From NCBI GenBank assembly GCA_947375085.1, contig CANCEQ010000044.1:1-17685 (forward strand): 17,685 nucleotides of DNA, read 5' to 3'. The DNA comes from Flavobacteriales bacterium. GTDB taxonomy: Bacteria; Bacteroidota; Bacteroidia; Flavobacteriales; Crocinitomicaceae. This document shows positions 7,604 to 14,405 of this stretch, piece after piece (positions within the stretch are counted from its first letter, which is position 1; each line of letters opens with the position of its first letter). The notes under the pieces were generated by a model. It had not been told where the DNA came from and searched no databases. It saw only the letters and a list, made by a program, of their open reading frames with translations. Made by a program: the position numbers and the translations under genes.

Positions 7604-7633
7604 CAAATTTAGAATGAATTTCATTAATAACAA
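7604..7633 (-). promoter_or_regulatory. Bacteroidota sigma-A-type promoter of the DinB-like/NlpC unit
   Basis: On the minus strand, TTG at 7633-7631 and TAAATTTG at 7611-7604 are 19 nt apart, a full match to the phylum consensus. The predicted start point is about 7597-7600, some 15 nt before the ATG at 7583. This decides the start codon of the DinB-like gene. Confidence 0.8.
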
Positions 7634-7759
7634 ACTGTTTCAATATAAAGTATTCTATTTTCTTTCTCTTTTATATAAATAGAAGAAAAACGAAGCTTAT
7701 TCGTCTATTTTTTTAAAAGAACAATAGTCCATCAGAGTATTCAAGAATATTCATTTCAG

Positions 7760-7788
7760 TTGAATTAATGAAAATATCATTACTTTCG
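7760..7788 (+). promoter_or_regulatory. Probable promoter of the membrane protein-lpxB unit
   Basis: TTG at 7760-7762 and TACTTTCG at 7781-7788, 18 nt apart. The -7 box has one mismatch to TAnnTTTG (C for the third T). The predicted start is about 7794, 15 nt before the ATG at 7809. No better candidate lies between the divergent genes. Confidence 0.52.
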
Positions 7789-7808
7789 CTTAAATTAAAT
7801 GAATTGGT

Positions 7809-8096
7809 ATGAACTTACGAAATTGGTCTAGACTTCACACTTACGGACTTCTGCTTGGAATTGCAACTACTTTGGTATTTGTACCCATATTATCTCTCTT
7901 GTTTGACGCATTCGACAACCCTCAATATTGGTTTCTACATGAAGCTAAAGGGAAATTAATATCATTAGCAAGTATTGCAAACTTAGCTTGGTTTCATTGG
8001 TTTATAAAAACTAAAAAAACGGACTTAGCAATGGGAATTATTCTTGCCACATTTATAAACTTCATTATGATTGTATATTTAAAATTAATCGTTTGA
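7809..8096 (+). CDS. Small integral membrane protein of unknown function, coupled to lpxB
   Basis: A 95-aa hydrophobic protein with three likely transmembrane helices at about residues 12-32, 49-67 and 72-93. A short polar segment (FDNPQYWFLHEAKGK, 35-49) lies between the first two. I do not recognise a named domain. The ATG at 7809 is well placed behind a promoter, and codon usage matches the neighbours. Its stop overlaps the lpxB start by one base (TGATG), so both are almost certainly translated from one mRNA. Position suggests an accessory role at the inner membrane in lipid A or envelope synthesis, but that is inference from neighbourhood only. Confidence 0.8.
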   Translation: MNLRNWSRLHTYGLLLGIATTLVFVPILSLLFDAFDNPQYWFLHEAKGKLISLASIANLAWFHWFIKTKKTDLAMGIILATFINFIMIVYLKLIV

Positions 8097-9256
8097 TGGA
8101 ACAAGCTAAAACAAAAAAAATATACATCATTTCCGGAGAAGCTTCAGGAGATTTACACGGAAGTAATTTATTAAAAGAATTCATTCAGCAAAACAATGAA
8201 AGTTCTTCCCCATTAAATTTACAATTTAGATTTTGGGGCGGCGATAAAATGGAAGAAGCAATTGGTCACAAACCTATTAAACACTTTAAAGATTTAGCGT
8301 TTATGGGTTTTGTAGAAGTATTAGCTAACATTCGAACCATTTTAGGAAATATTTCATTTTGTAAAAAAGACATTGAATCATTTCAACCAGACGCCCTTTT
8401 ACTTATTGATTACCCAGGGTTTAATCTACGAATTGCCGAATGGGCGAAATCAAAAGGAATTAAAATTTATTATTACATCTCTCCTACTGTTTGGGCATGG
8501 AAAGAATCAAGAGTCTTCAAAATAAAAAAAGCAGTTGACCATATGTTTGTCATTCTGCCTTTTGAAAAACCTTTTTACGATAAATTTAATTATCACGTAG
8601 ACTATGTAGGACACCCTCTTTTAGATGCTATTCAACAATATAGATCCATCCAAAAAGATAGAACCCAATTTATTCTTGAAAACAATTTACAAACTTCACC
8701 TATAATCGCTATTCTTCCAGGAAGTCGAAAACAAGAAATTCGTAAAAAACTTCCTGTCATGTTGGATGCAGTTAAAGATTTAAAAGAATATCAAATCATA
8801 GTCGCAGGAGCACCAAGCCTCGACCACTCTTTTTACCAAGAATTTATCACATCAGATTCAGTTAGGATTGTTCATGGCAAAACATACGATTTACTGAGTG
8901 CCTCAGAAGCAGCGATAGTAACTTCTGGCACAGCAACATTAGAGACTGCATTGTTAGATATACCCGAGGTTGTTTGTTATAAAACATCAAAAATATCCTA
9001 TTCAATTGCTAAAAGACTTGTAAAAATTAAATTCATCTCACTTGTCAATTTAATTATGGACAAAGAAGTTGTTCGTGAATTAATTCAAGATGACTGCACT
9101 TCTGAATCAATAAAAATGGAACTTTCTTATGTTCTAGAGGGAGGAAAGAGTAGAAAACGTATTCTTGATGAATACCAAGAAATGAAAAAAATACTTGGAG
9201 AAGGTGGAGCTAGTAAAAAAGTTGCACAATTGATGTTGAAAACTATTCAAGACTAG
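8096..9256 (+). CDS. lpxB: Lipid-A-disaccharide synthase
   Basis: A GT19 glycosyltransferase that joins UDP-2,3-diacylglucosamine and 2,3-diacylglucosamine-1-phosphate (lipid X) to form the lipid A disaccharide at the inner face of the inner membrane. At 386 aa it is full length. Landmarks are SGEASGDLHGSNLL (13-26), FMGFVEVLANI (69-79), LLIDYPGFN with the conserved Asp105, the ISPTVWAWKESR block (128-139), GHPLLDAI (172-179), LPGSRKQEI (207-215, Arg211 contacting the nucleotide) and SGTATLETALLDIPEVVCYK in the C-terminal lobe. I chose the ATG at 8096, one base overlapping the upstream stop; a TTG one codon earlier is less likely. Its presence indicates an LPS-bearing outer membrane. Confidence 0.96.
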   Translation: MEQAKTKKIYIISGEASGDLHGSNLLKEFIQQNNESSSPLNLQFRFWGGDKMEEAIGHKPIKHFKDLAFMGFVEVLANIRTILGNISFCKKDIESFQPDALLLIDYPGFNLRIAEWAKSKGIKIYYYISPTVWAWKESRVFKIKKAVDHMFVILPFEKPFYDKFNYHVDYVGHPLLDAIQQYRSIQKDRTQFILENNLQTSPIIAILPGSRKQEIRKKLPVMLDAVKDLKEYQIIVAGAPSLDHSFYQEFITSDSVRIVHGKTYDLLSASEAAIVTSGTATLETALLDIPEVVCYKTSKISYSIAKRLVKIKFISLVNLIMDKEVVRELIQDDCTSESIKMELSYVLEGGKSRKRILDEYQEMKKILGEGGASKKVAQLMLKTIQD

Positions 9257-9280
9257 TTTAAAAGAACTTTTTACTTCTGT

Positions 9281-9288
9281 TAATTTTG
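9281..9288 (+). promoter_or_regulatory. Candidate -7 box before the SpoIID-like gene
   Basis: TAATTTTG matches TAnnTTTG but lies only 4 bp before the GTG start at 9293. No TTG is found at normal -33 distance. If it is active, transcription would begin at about the GTG itself, leaving ATG 9305 as the usable start or producing a leaderless mRNA. It may be a chance match in AT-rich DNA. Confidence 0.25.
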
Positions 9289-9292
9289 TAGT

Positions 9293-10471
9293 GTGAAAAT
9301 CTTCATGCTAATATTTCTGCTAGGTGTATCCATTCATTCTATTGCACAACAAATGCATATAGGTGTATTGCGCGATTACAAAACTCAACGATTAGTTTTT
9401 TCATACAATAACGGAAGTTACTCTATTTATGGAGATTCTACTGATTTCGGCTCTATCTTACCAAACGAATTTATTGAAGTTTCATTTGCTGAAGCAGGAG
9501 CAGTTCGTTTAAAAAAGGGAATTACTGAGTTAGGAATATTCTCAAAAATATTTATTACTCAAAATTATCCAAATACCTCCATCACGCTATCATCAAGACA
9601 ACCCATCGTAAAAGACCGAAAGTACAAAGACGACTTTGAAGTCACTGCAGGTACAGATGGTTTACTCATACTCAATCTAGTTGATATAAATAATTACCTA
9701 GCAGGTGTTGTTGAATCAGAAGGAGGTCCAGGAAGAGAACTTGAATACTATAAAGTTCAAGCATTAATGAGTAGAACCTATGCTTTAAAATACAAAGAAC
9801 GACATATTAAAGAAGGTTTCGACCTTTGTGATCGCGTTCACTGCCAGGCTTACCACCACATGTTAAAATATACCCCTTCAATCGACTCTGCCGTTCAACA
9901 AACGAAAGGAATTGTTATGATGGATAACAATGGAGAATTACTTGATTCTTATTTTCACGCAAATTGTGGAGGACAAACCTCTGAAGCAGAAATTGTTTGG
10001 AACAAAGCTGTACCCTATCTTAATTCTTTTAAAGACACATTTTGTATTTATACCAAACAAGCTACTTGGGAAAAAAGAGTTAGTCAAAGTAAATGGCAAA
10101 ATTTCTTGATATACAAATACAACTATCCTTTTACAGATAGTTTATATGGTGGATTAATTTTCACTTTTACTCAACCACAACGCCTCGCTTTTTACCAAAA
10201 CCCAACACTAGGAATTCCGTTAAGAGACTTAAGAGAAGAATTTGAATTAAAATCAACTTATTTCAATTGCTATCCAGAAGGAACAGATGTAGTTATTAGA
10301 GGTAGAGGTTTTGGTCATGGAGTTGGCCTTTGTCAAGAAGGTGCTATGAAAATGGCTAAATATGGATATAACTATCTTCAAATTGCTCAATATTACTTCC
10401 CAAATGTTTTCTTCAAAAACATGAGTAATGAATCCTTTTTTAAACAGAAAGTAGAGGAAATAACTTATTAA
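9293..10471 (+). CDS. Exported SpoIID/LytB domain protein (putative peptidoglycan lytic transglycosylase)
   Basis: A 392-aa protein with a signal peptide (MKIFMLIFLLGVSIHSIAQQ, 1-20). The SpoIID/LytB domain spans about 120-372: NYLAGVVESEGG (134-145, with Glu143 in the position of the SpoIID catalytic glutamate), VQALMSRTYAL (155-165), DLCDRVHCQAY (177-187), HANCGGQTSEAE (222-233) and GRGFGHGVGLCQEGA (337-351). SpoIID enzymes cleave glycan strands stripped of stem peptides. Outside spore-formers the role is wall remodelling in general, which fits here. The start is GTG at 9293, which gives the signal peptide its Lys; ATG 9305 is an alternative that still leaves a hydrophobic leader. It follows lpxB by 36 bp on the same strand and ends at a hairpin shared with mdh. 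Confidence 0.9.
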   Translation: MKIFMLIFLLGVSIHSIAQQMHIGVLRDYKTQRLVFSYNNGSYSIYGDSTDFGSILPNEFIEVSFAEAGAVRLKKGITELGIFSKIFITQNYPNTSITLSSRQPIVKDRKYKDDFEVTAGTDGLLILNLVDINNYLAGVVESEGGPGRELEYYKVQALMSRTYALKYKERHIKEGFDLCDRVHCQAYHHMLKYTPSIDSAVQQTKGIVMMDNNGELLDSYFHANCGGQTSEAEIVWNKAVPYLNSFKDTFCIYTKQATWEKRVSQSKWQNFLIYKYNYPFTDSLYGGLIFTFTQPQRLAFYQNPTLGIPLRDLREEFELKSTYFNCYPEGTDVVIRGRGFGHGVGLCQEGAMKMAKYGYNYLQIAQYYFPNVFFKNMSNESFFKQKVEEITY

Positions 10472-10473
10472 TA

Positions 10474-10508
10474 CAAAAAAGTCGGAGAATAATTCTCCGA
10501 CTCTTAAA
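10474..10508. terminator. Hairpin terminator between the SpoIID-like gene and mdh
   Basis: AGTCGGAGAA (10480-10489) pairs perfectly with TTCTCCGACT (10493-10502) around a 3-nt loop. On the minus strand it is followed by six or more Ts (rc of 10474-10480), making it a strong mdh terminator. On the plus strand the downstream sequence is only moderately T-rich, so it is weaker for the SpoIID-like gene. Confidence 0.87.
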
Positions 10509-10535
10509 ATATAATTTATTTAAAAAAGCTTATTA

Positions 10536-11477
10536 TTAAGCATTTTGAGCATTCATATTATCTAGCACATCCATTACATCTTTCACTGCAACAGCTGACT
10601 CAGCTAATAACGCTTTCTCTTCTGCATTTAAGTCTAATTCGATAATTCTTTCGATACCGTTTTTACCTAATACTACAGGAACTCCTAAATAGATATCTTT
10701 TAATCCATATTCACCTGTTAACCAAGCACAAACTGGGAAGATTCTTTTTTGATCACGAACAATAGCTTCAACCATTTGAGCAGCTGCTGCACCTGGAGCA
10801 TACCAAGCAGAAGTACCTAATAATTTAACGATTTCACCACCACCAAATTTAGTTCTTTCGATAATTTCATCTAATTTTTCAGTTGAAATTAATTCAGTAA
10901 CTGGTATACCACCTACAGTAGTATAACGTGGAAGTGGAACCATTGTATCACCATGACCACCCATTAATACTGCTTGAATATCTTTTGGAGAAATATTTAA
11001 CTCCTCAGCTAAAAATGCGCGGTAACGAGCCGTATCTAAAACTCCAGCCATACCGAAAATATGGTTAGGGTTAATTTTAGCAGCTAAAAACGCACAGTAA
11101 GTCATAACGTCTAACGGATTAGAAACGATAATGATTTTAGCATTTGGAGAATATTTAACGATGTTTTCAGTAACTGATTTTACAATCCCTGCATTAGTCG
11201 CGATCAAATCATCACGAGACATTCCTGGTTTACGTGGCAAACCTGAAGTGATAACAACTACATCAGAATCAGCTGTTTTAGAATAATCATTTGTAGATCC
11301 AGTTGTTCTTGAATCATAAAGATTAATTGGAGAAGTTTGCCAAATATCTAACGCTTTACCTTCTGCAAAACCTTCTTTAATGTCAAGCAAAACAATCTCG
11401 TTTGCGATTTCTCTTTTCGCTAATACGTCAGCACAAGTTGCTCCTACGTTTCCAGCTCCTACAACGGTTACTTTCAT
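10536..11477 (-). CDS. mdh: Malate dehydrogenase (NAD-dependent, LDH-like type)
   Basis: Oxidises malate to oxaloacetate in the TCA cycle. At 313 aa it is typical of the lactate-dehydrogenase-like MDH branch used by Bacteroidota. The Rossmann loop GAGNVG is at 7-12, with Asp32 ending beta-2 (NAD rather than NADP). The active-site loop has Arg82 and Arg88 (PRKPGMSRDD), and Arg (not Gln) at 82 supports MDH over LDH. SNPLDVMTY carries Asn120, LDTARYR has Asp148 and Arg151, and GGHGDTMVP has the catalytic His175. The ATG at 11477-11475 is followed directly by the first beta-strand. It is a single-gene unit with its own terminator. A TAATTTTG box lies 44 bp upstream. Confidence 0.97.
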   Translation of the reverse strand: MKVTVVGAGNVGATCADVLAKREIANEIVLLDIKEGFAEGKALDIWQTSPINLYDSRTTGSTNDYSKTADSDVVVITSGLPRKPGMSRDDLIATNAGIVKSVTENIVKYSPNAKIIIVSNPLDVMTYCAFLAAKINPNHIFGMAGVLDTARYRAFLAEELNISPKDIQAVLMGGHGDTMVPLPRYTTVGGIPVTELISTEKLDEIIERTKFGGGEIVKLLGTSAWYAPGAAAAQMVEAIVRDQKRIFPVCAWLTGEYGLKDIYLGVPVVLGKNGIERIIELDLNAEEKALLAESAVAVKDVMDVLDNMNAQNA

Positions 11478-11520
11478 TTTTATTAGTTATTGTATTAATA
11501 TCAATTAATTATCTATAAAA

Positions 11521-11528
11521 CAAAATTA
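11521..11528 (-). promoter_or_regulatory. Candidate -7 box of mdh
   Basis: Read on the minus strand, 11528-11521 is TAATTTTG, matching TAnnTTTG. No TTG occurs at normal upstream spacing. It would give an mdh leader of about 35-40 nt. The flanking imperfect palindrome could be an operator or chance in AT-rich DNA. Confidence 0.35.
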
Positions 11529-11770
11529 ATCAATTTGTATAGAAATGTAGAAGAAAGTATTCTAAAATTAATATGATTTTCGTCTTGATTTAAAACAAAA
11601 CATATAAATCGCTTATTTACAATAACATAAAAAATAAATAATCATATTAAATGAATTAAATAACTTCACCTTTTCTATTTAAAAACAAACAAAAAGATGA
11701 TTGTCAGCATTAAAAATTAAAGCCTATCTTATATATTGAAATTTTTATTCATTAATTTTAAATAAAAAAA

Positions 11771-11797
11771 GCAACCCTCTGAAAGTATAGTCGTCTA
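11771..11797 (+). promoter_or_regulatory. ECF-sigma-type promoter of the sigma/membrane-sensor pair
   Basis: GCAACC at 11771-11776 and CGTCTA at 11792-11797 are 15 nt apart. ECF sigma factors as a class read an AAC-containing -35 and a CGTC-like -10, so both halves fit, and the spacing is normal. No TTG/TAnnTTTG pair is present near the start. The predicted start point is about 11803-11805, giving a leader of about 10 nt before the ATG at 11813. The site is what one expects of an autoregulated ECF operon. Recognition by this particular sigma is inference. Confidence 0.62.
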
Positions 11798-11812
11798 GGA
11801 ATTAATAAGAAT

Positions 11813-12382
11813 ATGGTGAACAAGGAAAATTTAATAGAGCTTATTAATGGATGTTTACGAAATGATCGTAAATCTCAGGAACAGCTTTTTAAACTTTTTT
11901 ACGGCAAAATGCTTGGGGTTTGTATGCAATATACAAATGATAGGGATACAGCTCAAGAGATTGTTCAAGATAGTTTTATAAAGGTTTTTGAAAAATTAAA
12001 TTTATTTGATAGTTCAGGTTCTTTTGAAGGATGGATAAGAAGAATTGTGGTAAACACTGCAATTGATAAAATTCGAAAATCAAAAAAAGATCCTTTTCTA
12101 ACAGATAATGACAATGATTATAGATTAGGTGGTGAAAATCCGATGGAGGAATTAGAGAATCTTCAATTATCAGAAAGCAAAGCTGAATTGATAATGGAAG
12201 CGCTTCAACAGTTATCTCCAGCATACAGAACAGTTTTCAACTTGTATGTTATCGAAGATTTTAACCATAAAGAAATTGCTGAAAAATTGGGGATTTCTGA
12301 AGGTACTTCAAAATCAAATTTATCAAAAGCTAGAGCAAACATACATAAACTAATTGAAGATAAACTTTTTAAACTGCATTAA
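11813..12382 (+). CDS. ECF-family RNA polymerase sigma factor
   Basis: A 189-aa sigma-70-family protein with only regions 2 and 4, the ECF layout. Region 2 spans about 22-92: the core-binding helix AQEIVQDSFIKVFEKL (47-62), then the -10-reading part ending in WIRRIVVNTAIDKIRKSKK (74-92). Region 4 spans about 127-180: ALQQLSPAYRTVFNLYVIEDFNHKEIAEKLGISEGTSKSNLSKAR, with a clear helix-turn-helix at about 152-173. The linker between them (93-125) is acidic and unstructured. The next gene starts 3 bp after its stop and encodes a membrane protein with an anti-sigma-like cytoplasmic end, the usual ECF partner position. The promoter upstream is itself of ECF type. Confidence 0.95.
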   Translation: MVNKENLIELINGCLRNDRKSQEQLFKLFYGKMLGVCMQYTNDRDTAQEIVQDSFIKVFEKLNLFDSSGSFEGWIRRIVVNTAIDKIRKSKKDPFLTDNDNDYRLGGENPMEELENLQLSESKAELIMEALQQLSPAYRTVFNLYVIEDFNHKEIAEKLGISEGTSKSNLSKARANIHKLIEDKLFKLH

Positions 12383-12385
12383 CGA

Positions 12386-13462
12386 ATGAAAATTGATTTC
12401 GACAAAAACATTCAAAAAAGCTTAGAAAACTACGAACTGCCGTATGACGCTAACGCTTGGTCTGAGTTAAGCAAAAAGCTTGACAAAACGATGCCTGTGA
12501 CAAAAAAGACGAATACTAAATGGTGGATTTTATCGACTGTATTTTCTATTATTGCTGTTAGTTCTATTTATTTTATTCAATCCGATGATAAAAAAGAAAT
12601 AGCTTCAACTTCTAATTCAGAAAATCTAGATAAAACGCAACATTCTAAAAATCCAAAAACAATTAAACTATTAAATTCTAACAGAACAACCGAAAAAATA
12701 ATTAAAAATGGAGAACAGAAAATTAATATTGCTGCCAACTCAAATATGTTAGAAAAAGATGGAATAAATATAAAAGAATCTATTGAAATTAATTCTAATG
12801 ACAATACTTTTAATACAAATCAAATAACACATCAAGATAATAAAAACTATCATTCTAGTGATGATAATAAAAAACCAAATTCAGCGGTTAAAAACGATAA
12901 CCAACTACCTACTATTACTCAAAATTCAATTGATTTTGAAATAGATAACGAATTCCAGTACGAGAATGGGCTTCCGACTATTCATGTAAAAGCAACCACT
13001 TTTGCTTCCAACTACGAATGGAATTTCGAAAAACTAAAAATTGCCCCTACAACTAAAGAGGCTGAAGTTCACTATTATAAAAAAGGAGCTTATAATATTA
13101 AATTATCAACAACAAATTCGAATGGTCAAGTTATATCTGAAACAAAAAAAATAACAGTGCCTGAAGATTACAATTTATTAGCAGTAGATGCGTTTAGTCC
13201 AACTGAAAACAATGTTAAAACGAGTACTTTTATCCCATTTGCATTAACAGTTAGAAATGTACGTTTTACGATGACCATCATGGATGCTAAAAATGGAGGT
13301 ATTCTCTATCAAACAAGTGACTCGAATCAACCTTGGGATGGTATTGACAAAAGAACTGGACTTCTTGTAAATGCTTCTGAAAGTTTTATATGGAAAGTAA
13401 CCCTAGATAATCCAGAACCAGGTGAGAGTTCAATTTACAAAGGCGTAGTAATCCGTTTATAA
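12386..13462 (+). CDS. Membrane-anchored putative anti-sigma/sensor protein with PKD-like and CHU_C-like C-terminal domains
   Basis: A 358-aa protein of unusual make-up. Residues 1-40 are a charged cytoplasmic segment with a Y-x-LPYDANAWSELSKKL pattern (16-32), like the N-termini of Bacteroidota ECF anti-sigma proteins. One transmembrane helix follows at about 46-64 (WWILSTVFSIIAVSSIYFI), then an Asn/Lys/Ser-rich, probably disordered periplasmic linker (66-175) and a PKD-like beta domain (about 190-258; YEWNFEK and YKKGAYNIKLSTTN). The last 97 residues (262-358) align with the gliding-motility/T9SS type B tail: AFSP, F-PFAL, FTMTIMDAKNGGILYQT, PWDG, ESFIWKV and a terminal YKGVVIRL. The NGDGxND element after the FSP is missing (TENNVKTST). 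It is probably the partner of the sigma 3 bp upstream. The anti-sigma role is inference. Confidence 0.82.
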   Translation: MKIDFDKNIQKSLENYELPYDANAWSELSKKLDKTMPVTKKTNTKWWILSTVFSIIAVSSIYFIQSDDKKEIASTSNSENLDKTQHSKNPKTIKLLNSNRTTEKIIKNGEQKINIAANSNMLEKDGINIKESIEINSNDNTFNTNQITHQDNKNYHSSDDNKKPNSAVKNDNQLPTITQNSIDFEIDNEFQYENGLPTIHVKATTFASNYEWNFEKLKIAPTTKEAEVHYYKKGAYNIKLSTTNSNGQVISETKKITVPEDYNLLAVDAFSPTENNVKTSTFIPFALTVRNVRFTMTIMDAKNGGILYQTSDSNQPWDGIDKRTGLLVNASESFIWKVTLDNPEPGESSIYKGVVIRL

Positions 13463-13464
13463 GA

Positions 13465-14403
13465 TTACCATGTAACTTTTTTGTTTAGATTCAAAAAACA
13501 AGCAATTTTTGAATCTAAACTTTCTTTCCTTGTTCTATTTTCAATAGAATCTTCGTGTATACTTCGATGTAGAAAACTCCTTCTAAGCTGACTTACTTTT
13601 GAATTTAGTTCTATCGTTTGAATAGAGAAATAAGTCGATTCAAATCGTCTCCAAATGTAATCAACAGCTTCTTCTGAAGGATGTACTCTATCTTGTTTGA
13701 AAAAACGATAATCTCTTAATTCATCGATCATTATTTCATACGATGGAAAATAGCTACAATTAGTCGTTACTTTAAGCCTTCGTATTGTTTCAATTAAAAT
13801 TGCTTTACTTTGATTGTTTTCTATTAAACCATCTTTACTATGTCGAACAGGGCTTACAGTAAAAACTACTTTTAAATTAGGATTTAGAGACTTTAATTGC
13901 TTTAATACTCCACCCCATTCATGTACTAATTCATCAACGGTTGACAACTCTTTCTGAAACTGATCACTTGCTACTTTATGACAATTAGCAACAAGCTGAT
14001 TATCCGAAACAAGCCTATAAACCCAAGCAGTTCCAAATGTTATAAACAAAGCTTTAGCTGAAATTAATTGAGAAATAAAATCAGTTCTTAAAAGAGATAA
14101 CTTTTCTTTTAAATTATTGTCTGTAAAAGCATATACCGTACTATTCGCATCCCAAGATAAATATAGATCATCTCGAGTCAATAATCTTTCTGTATTTTTA
14201 TAATCAATTGATTCTGAGATAAAACGCGCAATTAATGAGGGATGAAAAATTGTTCCAAAAGGATTAGAAGAAACATTTAAACCAGCAAACTTAGCTTTTG
14301 TTGCAATTTCATCAGAAAAACAACTACCGATAAACAAAATACCTTCCCCATGTTCTACTGAAAAATCAGCTTTAGGTAAATCAAATTGAAGCGAGAAATC
14401 CAT
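13465..14403 (-). CDS. GSCFA domain-containing protein (SGNH-like hydrolase family)
   Basis: A 312-aa protein of the GSCFA family, thought to be related to SGNH/GDSL esterases. The naming motif appears as GSCFSDEIA (26-34), with Ser27 in the nucleophile position. FGTAWVYR follows at 123-130, CHKV at 141-144, TVSPVRHSKDG at 182-192 and an SGNH-type Asp238/His241 pair in QDRVHPSE. No signal peptide is visible. Substrate is unknown; de-acylation of an envelope glycan or a small molecule is a guess from the fold. Its ATG lies 2 bp after the recN stop, so it is the last gene of the coaBC-DUF4835-recN unit. Its stop is 2 bp from the stop of the convergent sensor gene, and codons 295-307 double as a hairpin. 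Confidence 0.88.
   Translation of the reverse strand: MDFSLQFDLPKADFSVEHGEGILFIGSCFSDEIATKAKFAGLNVSSNPFGTIFHPSLIARFISESIDYKNTERLLTRDDLYLSWDANSTVYAFTDNNLKEKLSLLRTDFISQLISAKALFITFGTAWVYRLVSDNQLVANCHKVASDQFQKELSTVDELVHEWGGVLKQLKSLNPNLKVVFTVSPVRHSKDGLIENNQSKAILIETIRRLKVTTNCSYFPSYEIMIDELRDYRFFKQDRVHPSEEAVDYIWRRFESTYFSIQTIELNSKVSQLRRSFLHRSIHEDSIENRTRKESLDSKIACFLNLNKKVTW
13483..13520 (+). terminator. Hairpin terminator for the sigma/sensor operon, embedded in the 3' end of the GSCFA gene
   Basis: GTTTAGATTCAAAAA (13483-13497) and TTTTTGAATCTAAAC (13506-13520) form a perfect 15-bp stem with an 8-nt loop, starting 21 bp after the sensor gene stop. On the plus strand it is followed by TTTCTTTCC, a pyrimidine tract suited to termination. 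On the minus strand it is followed by AAAAAAG, which is not. The hairpin therefore serves the plus-strand operon while coding for GSCFA residues 295-307 on the other strand. Confidence 0.7.
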
Positions 14404-14405
14404 TC

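Larger units (their letters stand above)
11478..11812. other. 335-bp AT-rich intergenic region between divergent mdh and the ECF sigma gene
   Basis: No open reading frame of note and no RNA gene is visible. The mdh-proximal end holds a possible -7 box on the minus strand (TAATTTTG, 11528-11521) inside an imperfect palindrome (CTATA at 11513-11517, TATAG at 11538-11542). The sigma-proximal end holds the ECF-type promoter at 11771-11797. The middle (about 11550-11760) is extremely AT-rich with poly-A and poly-T tracts and nothing I can name. Confidence 0.6.

Noticed and set aside
8093..8095. TTG at 8093 as the lpxB start
   Set aside because: The adjacent ATG at 8096 overlaps the upstream stop by one base, a standard coupling arrangement, and begins a normal LpxB N-terminus.
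11513..11542. Imperfect palindrome CTATA...TATAG upstream of mdh as an operator
   Set aside because: The arms are only 5 bp and made of A and T in very AT-rich DNA, so chance occurrence is likely. It is mentioned only within the intergenic entry.
11976..12224. Minus-strand open frame opposite the ECF sigma gene
   Set aside because: It is a hydrophobic shadow of sigma region 2 and the linker, with no promoter or start context. The frame at 12577-12804 opposite the sensor gene is rejected for the same reason.
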